From Lysobacter sp. (GTDB lineage Bacteria; Pseudomonadota; Gammaproteobacteria; Xanthomonadales; Xanthomonadaceae): DNA of 24,463 nucleotides. Positions 1 to 7,818 of the stretch are shown piece by piece. How positions within the stretch are numbered: position 1 is the first letter of the stretch; every line of letters starts with the position of its first letter. The notes beneath the pieces were generated by a model. It made no database searches. It worked only from the letters and a program-made list of their open reading frames with translations, and was not told where the DNA came from. A program made the translations under genes and the position numbers. Where the stretch lies: positions 1-24,463 of the forward strand of contig JASLDW010000041.1 in assembly GCA_030151365.1 (NCBI GenBank), in the 5' to 3' direction.

Positions 1-827
<827 letters not shown>

Positions 828-860
828 GCTCGCTCCGACGCCCGCTGGGGCGCCCAGGTT

Positions 861-901
861 CTGTGGATGATGTCGCCAATTATACCGGCGCCCATCCACA
901 G
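861..901. repeat. 9-bp inverted repeat bracketing the ettA -10
   Basis: CTGTGGATG (861-869) and CATCCACAG (893-901) are perfect inverted copies. A shorter inner pair CGCC (874-877) and GGCG (887-890) has the -10 hexamer in its loop. One arm lies at the expected start of the transcript and the other in the -10/-35 spacer. This could be a repressor site or simply a cruciform-forming sequence; no known consensus was recognised. Confidence 0.4.
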
Positions 902-907
902 GCTGAA
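879..907 (-). promoter_or_regulatory. Predicted sigma70 promoter of ettA
   Basis: On the minus strand there is a perfect -10 hexamer TATAAT (884 to 879) preceded, after a 17-bp spacer, by TTCAGC (907 to 902) as a weaker -35. Transcription would start near position 872, giving a leader of about 45 nt before the ettA ATG at 827. A 9-bp inverted repeat brackets the -10. Confidence 0.55.
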
Positions 908-1011
908 TGCAGCGCTTTCCGGCAGCTAAACGCCCCGTGGCAAAGCGCTTCCCCTTCAGCCGCAAACGCGCATATTTGCGCCGTCCAACACGCACGGCCG
1001 GGAGGTCGTCA

Positions 1012-1725
1012 ATGAACACCACCATGAAAGCGGGCACGATGAAAGGTGCGGCACTGTTCCTGGCCCTGTCGGCTATCCCGTTCGCCGCATCCGCCCAGGA
1101 TTGGCGAGGGGACCACCACGGCCGCGACCGCGGCGGCCAGCAGCAGCAACAGCAGCCTTCCGATGGCAATACCGGGAACAACGGCGGCCAGCAGCATGAT
1201 CGCGGCGGCAACGGCCGCGGTTGGGGCGGTCGCGACAACGGCAGCAACGACAACGGCAATCGCGACGGCAATCGTGGCTGGGCGAATCGCGACAACGGCA
1301 ACAACAACGGTCGCGGCTGGGGCGATCGCGGTGGCTGGCAGCGCAATGGCGGCAACGGCTACGCCCCGCGTCCGCAGATGCCGCCGCCGCAGGCCAACAA
1401 CTATTACGGGCGTGGCAATTACAGCTACAGGGGCTACGACCGCGATCGCGACTACCGCTATGCCCCGCCGCCGCGCGTGTATTACCCGAATCGTGGCCGC
1501 GGCTACTACAGCGTCGGCTATGGCTATCGCCCGGAACCGGTATGGACCGTCGGCAACGTCTACTACGTCGACGACTACGCGCCGACCTATGCCGTCGACG
1601 ACTATGGCGATTACGGCCTGTACGCCCCGCCGCGGGGCTATGGCTGGCGTCGCGACGATTTCGGCCACTACCTGCTGGTCGCGATCACCAGCGGCATCAT
1701 CGCCGACCTGCTGTTCGGCCATTGA
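1012..1725 (+). CDS. RcnB-like secreted protein with Gly/Asn/Arg/Asp-rich spacer (copy 1)
   Basis: 237-residue exported protein of the RcnB type. E. coli RcnB is a small periplasmic protein needed for nickel/cobalt homeostasis; a metal role here is inference only. Residues 1-28 form a signal peptide (MKGAALFLALSAIPFAASA, cleavage before QDW). Residues about 30-150 are low complexity with a run of six glutamines and repeated RGW/RDNGNNN units. Then comes a Tyr/Arg/Pro-rich stretch. The C-terminus (GLYAPPRGYGWRRDDFGHYL, then a hydrophobic LVAITSGIIADLLFGH) is the family signature and nearly matches copy 2 just downstream. The ATG at 1012 is chosen because GGGAGG lies six bases upstream and the signal peptide begins there; the frame is open further upstream, but without a signal or ribosome site. 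Its own promoter was not identified. It lies divergent to ettA. Confidence 0.75.
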   Translation: MNTTMKAGTMKGAALFLALSAIPFAASAQDWRGDHHGRDRGGQQQQQQPSDGNTGNNGGQQHDRGGNGRGWGGRDNGSNDNGNRDGNRGWANRDNGNNNGRGWGDRGGWQRNGGNGYAPRPQMPPPQANNYYGRGNYSYRGYDRDRDYRYAPPPRVYYPNRGRGYYSVGYGYRPEPVWTVGNVYYVDDYAPTYAVDDYGDYGLYAPPRGYGWRRDDFGHYLLVAITSGIIADLLFGH

Positions 1726-1753
1726 GCAGCGATGAAGGGCGGGGTCGCTTCAA

Positions 1754-1801
1754 CCTGAATGGATGGAGCGCCCCCTTTCGGGAATCCAATCTCCGTTCAG
1801 G
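1754..1801 (+). repeat. Inverted repeat between the two RcnB-like genes
   Basis: CCTGAATGGA (1754-1763) can pair with TCCGTTCAGG (1792-1801) with one G-U pair, enclosing a 28-nt loop. No T-run follows, so it does not look like an intrinsic terminator. It may be an mRNA processing or stability element that separates expression of the two genes. Confidence 0.35.
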
Positions 1802-1822
1802 CAGGCTCCGTAGATTCGACAT

Positions 1823-1837
1823 CGTGCATGGTGCACG
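1823..1837 (+). repeat. Leader hairpin just ahead of RcnB-like copy 2
   Basis: CGTGCA-TGG-TGCACG is a perfect 6-bp stem with a 3-nt loop, ending 7 bases before the GGGAG ribosome-binding site (1845-1849) of the next gene. It could affect translation or be a protein-binding palindrome. Function unknown. Confidence 0.35.
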
Positions 1838-1856
1838 TCCCGATGGGAGACAAGAC

Positions 1857-2300
1857 ATGAAAACCGCGTTCAAGCTCGCCCCCGCCGTATTGCTTGCATT
1901 GGGAGCCATGACCGCCCTGCCGGCTGCCGCGCAGCGTTATGACGGCCGCCCGTACCAAGTCGCCTACTACGACCAGGATCACGGTCATGGCCGTGGACGT
2001 GGCCATGATCGCGATGACGATCGTCGCTACTACGGTGACCGCTACGACGACCGCGATCGCCGCTGGCACAAGAACGGCCACTGGGACAACGGCCGCCGCG
2101 GTCCGCCGCCGTGGGCGCGTGGCCGCGATTACCGCAGCTACGGCTACCGCAACGTCTACGTGGTGCCGTATGCGCAATATCGCCCGTATGGCCTGTACGC
2201 CCCGCGCCCGGGCTATCGCTGGGTGCGCGACGACAGCGGCAACTTCCTGATGGTCGCGATCGCCAGCGGCATCATCGCCGACGTCCTGCTGCATCATTGA
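1857..2300 (+). CDS. RcnB-like secreted protein (copy 2)
   Basis: 147-residue exported protein, a paralogue of the upstream gene. Signal peptide residues 1-25 (MKTAFKLAPAVLLALGAMTA, then LPAAA before QRYDG). Residues about 40-70 carry a His/Asp/Arg-rich stretch (DHGHGRGRGHDRDDD), a plausible metal- or anion-binding region by composition. The C-terminus GLYAPRPGYRWVRDDSGNFL followed by MVAIASGIIADVLLHH matches copy 1 residue for residue at most positions, which is the RcnB family hallmark. The start is well supported: ATG with GGGAG seven bases upstream, and the signal peptide begins there. The only terminator lies after this gene, so the two copies may be one transcript. The specific function is not proven; the E. 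coli homologue affects nickel/cobalt sensitivity. Confidence 0.75.
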   Translation: MKTAFKLAPAVLLALGAMTALPAAAQRYDGRPYQVAYYDQDHGHGRGRGHDRDDDRRYYGDRYDDRDRRWHKNGHWDNGRRGPPPWARGRDYRSYGYRNVYVVPYAQYRPYGLYAPRPGYRWVRDDSGNFLMVAIASGIIADVLLHH

Positions 2301-2321
2301 TGTAGCGGTCCGTCAGCAGGA

Positions 2322-2359
2322 AACGGAGGAAAGGCGCGCTTCGGCGCGCCTTTTCCGTT
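2322..2359 (+). terminator. Rho-independent terminator after the RcnB-like pair
   Basis: AAGGCGCGC (2331-2339), a TTCG loop (2340-2343) and GCGCGCCTT (2344-2352) form a perfect stem with a very stable UUCG tetraloop, overlapping TTTT (2351-2354). The flanks AACGGA and TCCGTT extend the stem with a small bulge. The A-rich left side means it may also stop transcription from the opposite direction. Confidence 0.85.
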
Positions 2360-2383
2360 GGGGCCGGGCAGCGCCGCTACAAT
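2355..2383 (+). promoter_or_regulatory. Possible glyA promoter
   Basis: TACAAT (2378-2383) is a good -10 hexamer, 27 bases before the glyA ATG. At 17 bp upstream lies CCGTTG (2355-2360), a poor -35 that overlaps the preceding terminator. The transcript would begin near 2390. No PurR- or MetR-like site was recognised. Confidence 0.4.
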
Positions 2384-2410
2384 GGGGGTTTCCGCCTTCC
2401 GGAGTGCCCG

Positions 2411-3673
2411 ATGTTCCCCCGCGACAGCCGTATCGAAGGATTCGACCCCGAACTCGCCGCCGCCATTGCCGGCGAAAATCGCCGCCAGGAAGATCACGTC
2501 GAGCTGATCGCCTCCGAGAACTACGCCAGCCCGCGGGTGATGGAAGCGCAGGGCAGCCAGCTGACCAACAAGTACGCCGAGGGCTATCCGGGCAAGCGCT
2601 ACTACGGCGGCTGCGAATTCGTCGACATCGCCGAGCAGCTGGCGATCGATCGCCTGAAGCAACTGTTCGGGGCCGACTACGCCAATGTCCAGCCGCATTC
2701 CGGCTCGCAGGCCAACCAGGCCGTCTATCTCGCCCTGCTCAATCCCGGCGACACCATCCTCGGCATGTCGCTGGCCCATGGCGGCCACCTGACCCACGGC
2801 GCCAAGGTCAATGTCAGCGGCAAGCTGTTCAACGCCGTGCAGTACGGGGTCGACGACAATGGCCTGATCGACTACGACGAAGTCGAGCGCCTCGCCGTCG
2901 AGCACAAGCCGAAGATGCTGGTGGGCGGCTTCTCCGCGTACTCGCGCGTGGTCGATTGGGCACGCATGCGCGCGATCGCCGACAAGGTCGGCGCGATCTT
3001 CTTCGTCGACATGGCGCACGTCGCCGGCCTGATCGCCGCCGGCGTCTACCCGAGCCCGCTGCCGCACGCCCACGTGGTGACCTCGACCACCCACAAGACG
3101 CTGCGCGGCCCGCGCGGCGGCATCATCGTCGCCAAGGGCGAGGGCGAAGCCTTCGAGGAAATGACCAAGAAGCTGCAGTCGATCGTGTTCCCGGGCATCC
3201 AGGGCGGTCCGCTGATGCACGTGATCGCCGCCAAGGCGGTGGCGTTCAAGGAAGCGCTGGATCCGTCGTTCAAGGAATACCAGCAGCAGGTCGTCAGGAA
3301 CGCGCAGGCGATGGCGAAGACGATCATCGCGCGCGGCTACAAGATCGTGTCCGGTGGCACCGACAACCATCTGATGCTGATCGACATGATCGGCAAGGGC
3401 GTCACCGGCAAGGCCGCCGAGGAAGCGCTGGGTCGTGCCCACATCACCGTCAACAAGAACGCGGTGCCCAACGATCCGCAGAAGCCGTTCGTGACCTCGG
3501 GCCTGCGCATCGGCACGCCGGCGGTGACCACGCGTGGCTACAAGGAACCGGAGTGCGTGGCGCTGGCGGAATGGATCTGCGACGTGCTGGACAATCCGAA
3601 GTCGGAAGAGGTGATCGCCGGCGTCCGTGCCAACGTCGAACTGCAGTGCAAGCAGTTCCCGGTCTACGGCTGA
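2411..3673 (+). CDS. glyA: Serine hydroxymethyltransferase
   Basis: Cytosolic PLP enzyme (420 aa, usual family length) that converts serine and tetrahydrofolate to glycine and 5,10-methylene-THF, the main source of one-carbon units. Fold-type I motifs are clear: ELIASENYAS (31-40), the NKYAEGYPGKRYYGG substrate loop (53-67), QPHSGSQAN (94-102), FVDMAHVAGL (198-207), and the PLP-binding lysine in TTHKTLRGPRGG, which falls at residue 229 as in E. coli GlyA. The tail GLRIGTPAVTTRG is also conserved. The start ATG has GGAG six bases upstream and gives the usual N-terminus. It is followed after 6 bp by a convergent hydrolase gene. In related genomes glyA sits just ahead of nrdR and the rib genes; here one opposite-strand gene lies in between. 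Confidence 0.98.
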   Translation: MFPRDSRIEGFDPELAAAIAGENRRQEDHVELIASENYASPRVMEAQGSQLTNKYAEGYPGKRYYGGCEFVDIAEQLAIDRLKQLFGADYANVQPHSGSQANQAVYLALLNPGDTILGMSLAHGGHLTHGAKVNVSGKLFNAVQYGVDDNGLIDYDEVERLAVEHKPKMLVGGFSAYSRVVDWARMRAIADKVGAIFFVDMAHVAGLIAAGVYPSPLPHAHVVTSTTHKTLRGPRGGIIVAKGEGEAFEEMTKKLQSIVFPGIQGGPLMHVIAAKAVAFKEALDPSFKEYQQQVVRNAQAMAKTIIARGYKIVSGGTDNHLMLIDMIGKGVTGKAAEEALGRAHITVNKNAVPNDPQKPFVTSGLRIGTPAVTTRGYKEPECVALAEWICDVLDNPKSEEVIAGVRANVELQCKQFPVYG

Positions 3674-3679
3674 TCGGAT

Positions 3680-4786
3680 TCAGTGGGCGGCAGCGCCGCC
3701 CAGCGTCTTGTGGAAGAATGCCAGCGCGTCGGCATTGATCCGCACATGTTCCGCCGCGCGATCCACGCCCGGCGGATCGCGGCAAATGTCGGGCACTTCG
3801 CTGGCCAATTCGTGCGTGCAGGGCGGGATGAAGACCCAGTGGTCGGCCTTCGGGATCGCGCGCACGCCGATCAGCGTCTTCAGCAGCGGCCGGATGCGCG
3901 CCGCGTTTTCCGAGGGACGCAATACCGAGTCCGCCTCGCCGTAATAGAGGAAGACCGGGCGATCAATGCCGGACAGGCTGTCGGCGTCGAACATCACGCT
4001 CATGGGCGCCATCGCGAAGGCGGATTTCACCCGCGGGTCGGAGGTGCGGCCCCAGTCGCCGAGATGGTCCTGGATGTCCTGCAGGAACTGTTCGAGCGTC
4101 TGGCCGCGACGCGCGGCTTCGGCACGATAGACGTCGGCGCCGGCGCACATCGCGTCTTGGGCGTAGCGGGCGCAATAGTCGGCGAAGCGCGGCACCCGCG
4201 CCTTCGCCCCGACCAGCGTCAACGCGGTGTAACCGCCATTGGAGAATCCGGCCACGCCGATGCGGTCGGCGACGATCAGTGGACTCCAGCGCGGATCGTG
4301 CAATAACGCATCGATGGCGGCCGAGATCTGCACCGGACGGCCGCCCCAGACTTCGGCGTGTCCGTCCAGGCTGGAATCGCGGAAGTTGTCGCCAGGGTGG
4401 GTGATCGCGGCAACGATGAAGCCATGGCTGGCCAGATAGGTGGCGAGATCGGCATGCCCGAGGCCGGCGCCGCCATGGCCGTGGGAGATCAGCACCAGCG
4501 GTTTCGCGCCGGGCAGGGCGGGCGCATCGGCGACGGCATCGATGTCGTAGACGCCGACCCGGACGGGTTTGTCTGGCCTGACTGCGGCGGGATAGAAGAC
4601 ATATCCGGTCATCGGGCCGCCGCGCACGGGATCCCGCGTCTCGAAGGTGGCGTAGCCCACGCCGGCGACCGGCGCGGCCGGTTGACCGGCGATCGCCACG
4701 GCGCATCCCAGCGACGCAAGGGCCACCAGGAACAGGCGGGATGCCACGCGCATGCAGGCAAGGGCGGCGGTCTGGATGGTGGACAT
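3680..4786 (-). CDS. Secreted alpha/beta hydrolase (dienelactone hydrolase / PAF-acetylhydrolase-like)
   Basis: 368-residue exported serine hydrolase; the substrate cannot be told from sequence. The N-terminus (MSTIQTAALACMRVASRLFL then VALASLGCAVAIAG) is a signal peptide. The core shows the strand/oxyanion segment PLVLISHGHGG (about 96-106), the nucleophile elbow GFSNGG with Ser182, a likely acid Asp286 in YYGEADSVL, and the catalytic His316 in KADHWVF. Cysteines in the mature part (C205, C214, C323, C335) could form disulfides in the periplasm. The ATG at 4786 is preferred over one ten codons upstream because AAGGAG lies nine bases before it. It runs against glyA with a 6-bp gap and is divergent from nrdR, so it interrupts an otherwise same-strand block. 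Confidence 0.85.
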   Translation of the reverse strand: MSTIQTAALACMRVASRLFLVALASLGCAVAIAGQPAAPVAGVGYATFETRDPVRGGPMTGYVFYPAAVRPDKPVRVGVYDIDAVADAPALPGAKPLVLISHGHGGAGLGHADLATYLASHGFIVAAITHPGDNFRDSSLDGHAEVWGGRPVQISAAIDALLHDPRWSPLIVADRIGVAGFSNGGYTALTLVGAKARVPRFADYCARYAQDAMCAGADVYRAEAARRGQTLEQFLQDIQDHLGDWGRTSDPRVKSAFAMAPMSVMFDADSLSGIDRPVFLYYGEADSVLRPSENAARIRPLLKTLIGVRAIPKADHWVFIPPCTHELASEVPDICRDPPGVDRAAEHVRINADALAFFHKTLGGAAAH

Positions 4787-4861
4787 GCGTGCTTTCTCCT
4801 TGGCCGGGGACCGCATGCGTTAAAGTGTAGGGAATCCGTCTCCGCGACGTGCGCCTCCCGC
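4787..4861. promoter_or_regulatory. Divergent intergenic region, hydrolase / nrdR
   Basis: This 75-bp gap must hold promoters for both genes. The only AT-rich patch is TTAAAGTGTA (4820-4829), which offers TAAAGT for nrdR and TACACT for the hydrolase as -10 candidates on opposite strands. No convincing -35 is seen for either, and no NrdR-box palindrome was recognised. nrdR has no good Shine-Dalgarno sequence. Confidence 0.3.
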
Positions 4862-5383
4862 ATGCATTGCCCGTACTGCCAGCACTCCGATACCCGCGTG
4901 ATCGATTCGCGCGTGTCCGACGACGGCGCGACCATCCGTCGCCGTCGCGAGTGCGAGGCTTGCGGGGAGCGCTTTTCGACGCTGGAAACCATCGAACTGA
5001 AGCTGCCGGCGATCGTGAAATCCGACGGGCGCCGCGAGAACTTCGACGCTCGCAAGTTGCGACTGAGTTTCGACCGCGCGCTGCACAAGCGCCCGGTATC
5101 CGAGGAACAGATCGAGGTCGGCGTGCGCGCGGTGATCCACCAACTGCGCCGGACCACCGAGCGCGAATTGCCATCGCGCCGTGTCGGCGAATTCGTGATG
5201 GCGGAACTGCGCAAGCTCGACCAGGTCGCCTTCGTGCGCTTCGCCTCGGTCTACCGCAAGTTCGAGGACGCCGCCGATTTCCGCGAGGAGCTCGATCGCC
5301 TCGAGCACGACCTCGCCGGCGAAGGGCAGCTGCCGTTGCTGGGTGGCGACGTGGTGCCGATCGACAGGAACAAGAAGCGCTGA
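4862..5383 (+). CDS. nrdR: Transcriptional repressor NrdR
   Basis: 173-residue regulator that represses ribonucleotide reductase genes by binding NrdR boxes when its ATP-cone is loaded with dATP/ATP. The N-terminal zinc ribbon has C3-P-Y-C6 and C31-E-A-C34, followed by GERFSTLET. The ATP-cone spans about residues 46-136 (VKSDGRRENFDARKL, RTTERELPSRRVGEFVMAEL, VAFVRFASVYRKF). The frame is open far upstream, but MHCPYC is the invariant NrdR start, so the ATG at 4862 is chosen. The last about 20 residues extend past the family core. nrdR leads the riboflavin run, with ribD beginning 5 bp after its stop, an arrangement common in Proteobacteria. Confidence 0.97.
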   Translation: MHCPYCQHSDTRVIDSRVSDDGATIRRRRECEACGERFSTLETIELKLPAIVKSDGRRENFDARKLRLSFDRALHKRPVSEEQIEVGVRAVIHQLRRTTERELPSRRVGEFVMAELRKLDQVAFVRFASVYRKFEDAADFREELDRLEHDLAGEGQLPLLGGDVVPIDRNKKR

Positions 5384-5387
5384 GGCA

Positions 5388-6482
5388 ATGAGCGCGTTCA
5401 CGGCTTTCGATCACGCGATGATGGCGCGGGCCCTGCGCCTCGCCGAACGCGGCGCGTACACCACCAAGCCCAACCCGATGGTCGGCTGCGTCATCACCCA
5501 GGATGAAGAAGTGGTTGGCGAGGGCTGGCACGAACGCGCCGGCGAACCCCACGCCGAAGTGATGGCGTTGCGCGATGCCGGTGGCCGTGCCTGGGGCGCG
5601 ACCGCCTACGTGACGCTGGAACCCTGCGCGCACACCGGGCGTACGCCGCCGTGCAGCGAGGCGTTGATCGGCGCCGGCGTGAGCCGCGTGGTCGCGGCGA
5701 TGCGCGATCCGTTCCCGAAAGTCGATGGTGCGGGTTTCGCGCGATTGCAGGAAGCAGGCATCGAAGTCGCATCAGGCCTGATGGAAGCGCAGGCGCGCCA
5801 GCTCAATCGCGCCTTCCTTGCACGCATCGAGCGTGGCCGTCCGTGGGTGCGGATCAAGCAGGGCATCAGCCTCGATGGCCGCACGGCGCTGGCCAGCGGC
5901 GAGTCGAAATGGATCACCAGCCCGCAGTCGCGCGAGGACGTGCATCGCTGGCGCGCGCGCTGCGGCGCATTGCTGACTGGCGCCGGCACCGTGCTCGCCG
6001 ACGATCCGCACCTGACGGTGCGCTTGTCCGACGGCGTGCCTTTCGTGCCCCCGCTGCGCGTCGTCCTCGACCCAGGGCTGGCGACGATCGCGCGCGGCCA
6101 TGTCCGCGAAGGCGACGTGCCGACGTTGTACATGCACGCACCCGACGTCAAGCCGCCACGCGAGTTCAACGCGCAACGTTTTGCCGTGCCGATGCACGAA
6201 CACCATCTCGACCTGCAGGCAGTACTCGCCGAGCTGGCGCGCCGCGAGATCAACGAGGTGCAGATCGAAGCCGGCGCCACGCTTGCAGGCGCCTTCCTCA
6301 GCGCAGGTCTGGTGGACGAGTTGCTGTTCTATGTCGCGCCGCTCCTGCTGGGGGATCGCGCGCGCCCGATGTTCGATGGGCTGTCGATCGAAGCGATGGC
6401 GGATCGCCATGAACTGGAAATCGTCGACGGGCGCCAGGTCGGGCCGGATCAGCGGCTGTTGTTGCGAAGGAAAGAAGCGTGA
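5388..6482 (+). CDS. ribD: Bifunctional diaminohydroxyphosphoribosylaminopyrimidine deaminase / reductase
   Basis: 364-residue two-domain riboflavin enzyme. The N-terminal cytidine-deaminase-like domain (about 1-145) deaminates the pyrimidine product of GTP cyclohydrolase II; zinc ligands are H55 in PHAE (E57 the proton shuttle), C80 and C89 in EPCAHTGRTPPC. The C-terminal reductase domain (about 148-362) reduces the ribosyl side chain with NADPH; it shows KQGISLDGRTA, SKWITS and GAGTVLADDPHLTVR. The ATG at 5388 gives the usual short leader before FDHAMMARAL; an ATG at the MM pair would cut into the domain. The ribosome site is weak (GAGG very close), suggesting coupling to nrdR. Its stop overlaps the GTG of the next gene by 4 bp. 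Confidence 0.97.
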   Translation: MSAFTAFDHAMMARALRLAERGAYTTKPNPMVGCVITQDEEVVGEGWHERAGEPHAEVMALRDAGGRAWGATAYVTLEPCAHTGRTPPCSEALIGAGVSRVVAAMRDPFPKVDGAGFARLQEAGIEVASGLMEAQARQLNRAFLARIERGRPWVRIKQGISLDGRTALASGESKWITSPQSREDVHRWRARCGALLTGAGTVLADDPHLTVRLSDGVPFVPPLRVVLDPGLATIARGHVREGDVPTLYMHAPDVKPPREFNAQRFAVPMHEHHLDLQAVLAELARREINEVQIEAGATLAGAFLSAGLVDELLFYVAPLLLGDRARPMFDGLSIEAMADRHELEIVDGRQVGPDQRLLLRRKEA

Positions 6483-7222
6483 CGTTCTCCGACCACTTCT
6501 CCGCGGTCGCCGCCGATTACGCGTCCGCACGCCCGCAATACCCGCAGGCGTTGTTCGACTGGATCGCTTCGGTCGCGCCGGCGCGCGACCTGTGCTGGGA
6601 AGCCGGTTGCGGCAGCGGACAGGCGACGCGCGATCTTGCGCAGCGATTCGCCCGTGTCCATGCCGGCGATCCGAGCGCGGCGCAAATTGCCCAAGCGCCA
6701 CGGTTGGCGAATGTCGATTTCGTGGTCGAACCCGGCGAGCGCTGCGGCCTGCCCGATGCCAGCGCCGATGCCGCCTGCGTGGCGCAAGCGCTGCACTGGT
6801 TCGATCGCACGGGGTATTTCGCCGAAGTGGCGCGCGTGCTCAAGCCGGGCGGTGTGCTGGTGGTCTGGGGCTACCAGGACATCGTCGTGCCGCCCGCACT
6901 GAAGGTCGTGAACGATGCCTTCCAGTCGACGATTCTTCCGTACTGGCCGCCGGAACGCGAGGACATCGATGCGGCGTACGCCGGTTATGCGTGGCCGTTT
7001 CCGGCGATCGCTGTCCCGCAATTCGAGTTGGGCATGGAATGGCCGCTGTCGCGCATGCTCGGATATTTCTCCAGTTATTCGGCGAGCAAGCGCCATCGCG
7101 AAGCCACCGGTACCGATGTGGTCGCGCAGTATCGGCAGCAGTTCGAATCCGCATGGGGCGATGCGCCGACGCAGCGGTTGCATTGGCCGTTGTTCGTGCA
7201 TGCTTTCAGGAAGGCATATTGA
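6479..7222 (+). CDS. Class I SAM-dependent methyltransferase inside the riboflavin operon
   Basis: 247-residue methyltransferase of the UbiE/Tmt1-like class; the substrate is unknown. SAM-binding motif I is EAGCGSGQAT (41-50), followed by an acidic post-I strand (HAGDPSAAQI), motif II with AQALHWFD, and a post-LKPGG loop (RVLKPGGVLVVWGY). The C-terminal half (PYWPPEREDIDAAYAGYAWPF, FSSYSASKRH) resembles the trans-aconitate/short-chain acid methyltransferase group, which is inference from general resemblance. The GTG start overlaps the ribD stop by 4 bp, and the TGA shares one base with the ribE ATG, so the gene is translationally embedded in the operon. The context hints at a role near flavin metabolism or simple hitchhiking; the sequence does not decide. 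Confidence 0.85.
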   Translation: MTFSDHFSAVAADYASARPQYPQALFDWIASVAPARDLCWEAGCGSGQATRDLAQRFARVHAGDPSAAQIAQAPRLANVDFVVEPGERCGLPDASADAACVAQALHWFDRTGYFAEVARVLKPGGVLVVWGYQDIVVPPALKVVNDAFQSTILPYWPPEREDIDAAYAGYAWPFPAIAVPQFELGMEWPLSRMLGYFSSYSASKRHREATGTDVVAQYRQQFESAWGDAPTQRLHWPLFVHAFRKAY

Positions 7223-7818
7223 TGTTTACAGGTTTGATCCAGGGTGTCGGCCGCTTGCATGGCAGCGAAGCGCGAGAGGGCGGATTGCGCATGCAGATCG
7301 ACGTCGGCACGCTGCCGTTCGATGGCGTCGAATTGGGCGAGAGCATCGCCGTCAATGGTGTGTGCCTGACGGTGGTGGAATTCGATGCGGCGTCGTTCGC
7401 GGTCGATGTCTCCAGCGAAACCCTGCGCCTGACCACGCTCGGGAATCTGCGGGCGAACGCCGTGTTGAACCTCGAGCGCGCGATGCGCCCCAGCGATCGT
7501 TTCGGCGGCCATGTCGTCAGCGGCCATGTCGATGGCATGGGCCGGGTGTTGCAGGCCGGTACTGTCGACGGCGAACAGGTCTGGCGTTTCGCCGCGCCGC
7601 GCGACTTGCATCGCTACATCGCCAGGAAGGGATCGATTTGCGTCGACGGCGTCAGCCTGACCGTCAACGAGGTGGATGGCGAAGGATTCGCGGTGATGCT
7701 GATTCCGCACACCATCAGCCATACGGCGTTTTCCGCGACCCATGTCGGCGATGCGGTGAACCTCGAGGTCGACCTGATCGCACGCTACGTCGAACGCATG
7801 CTGGGAGCACAACAATGA
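7222..7818 (+). CDS. ribE: Riboflavin synthase (alpha subunit)
   Basis: 198-residue lumazine-binding protein catalysing dismutation of two 6,7-dimethyl-8-ribityllumazine molecules to riboflavin, the last step of the pathway. It is built of two homologous barrels: residues about 1-97 (MFTGLIQGVG, ESIAVNGVCLTV, VDVSSETLR, NLERAMRPSDRFGGHVVSGH) and about 98-195 (HVDGMGRV, KGSICVDGVSLTVN, IPHTISHTAF, VNLEVDLIARYVERM). Length is as usual for the family. The ATG is preceded by AGGAAGG at 7 bases and overlaps the methyltransferase stop by one base. Its stop overlaps the ribB start (ATGA). Confidence 0.97.
   Translation: MFTGLIQGVGRLHGSEAREGGLRMQIDVGTLPFDGVELGESIAVNGVCLTVVEFDAASFAVDVSSETLRLTTLGNLRANAVLNLERAMRPSDRFGGHVVSGHVDGMGRVLQAGTVDGEQVWRFAAPRDLHRYIARKGSICVDGVSLTVNEVDGEGFAVMLIPHTISHTAFSATHVGDAVNLEVDLIARYVERMLGAQQ

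Noticed and set aside
1141..1400. Short repeats in the first RcnB-like gene as a CRISPR or tandem-repeat locus
   Set aside because: The repeats are irregular, in frame and encode a Gly/Asn/Arg-rich spacer; there are no equal repeats with unique spacers.
2294..3442. 382-codon minus-strand frame over glyA
   Set aside because: Fully antisense to glyA, with no recognisable protein features.
3685..3701. GGGCGGC-AGC-GCCGCCC hairpin just after glyA as a terminator
   Set aside because: A perfect 7-bp stem but no T-run on either strand, and it codes for the Gly/Ala-rich end of the hydrolase.
3963..5633. 556-codon minus-strand frame spanning the hydrolase, nrdR and ribD
   Set aside because: Out of frame with the real hydrolase and very Arg-rich; a GC artefact.
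5384..7221. FMN riboswitch for the riboflavin genes
   Set aside because: No RFN-type conserved blocks seen upstream of nrdR, ribD, ribE, ribB or ribH, and the junctions are too short to hold one.
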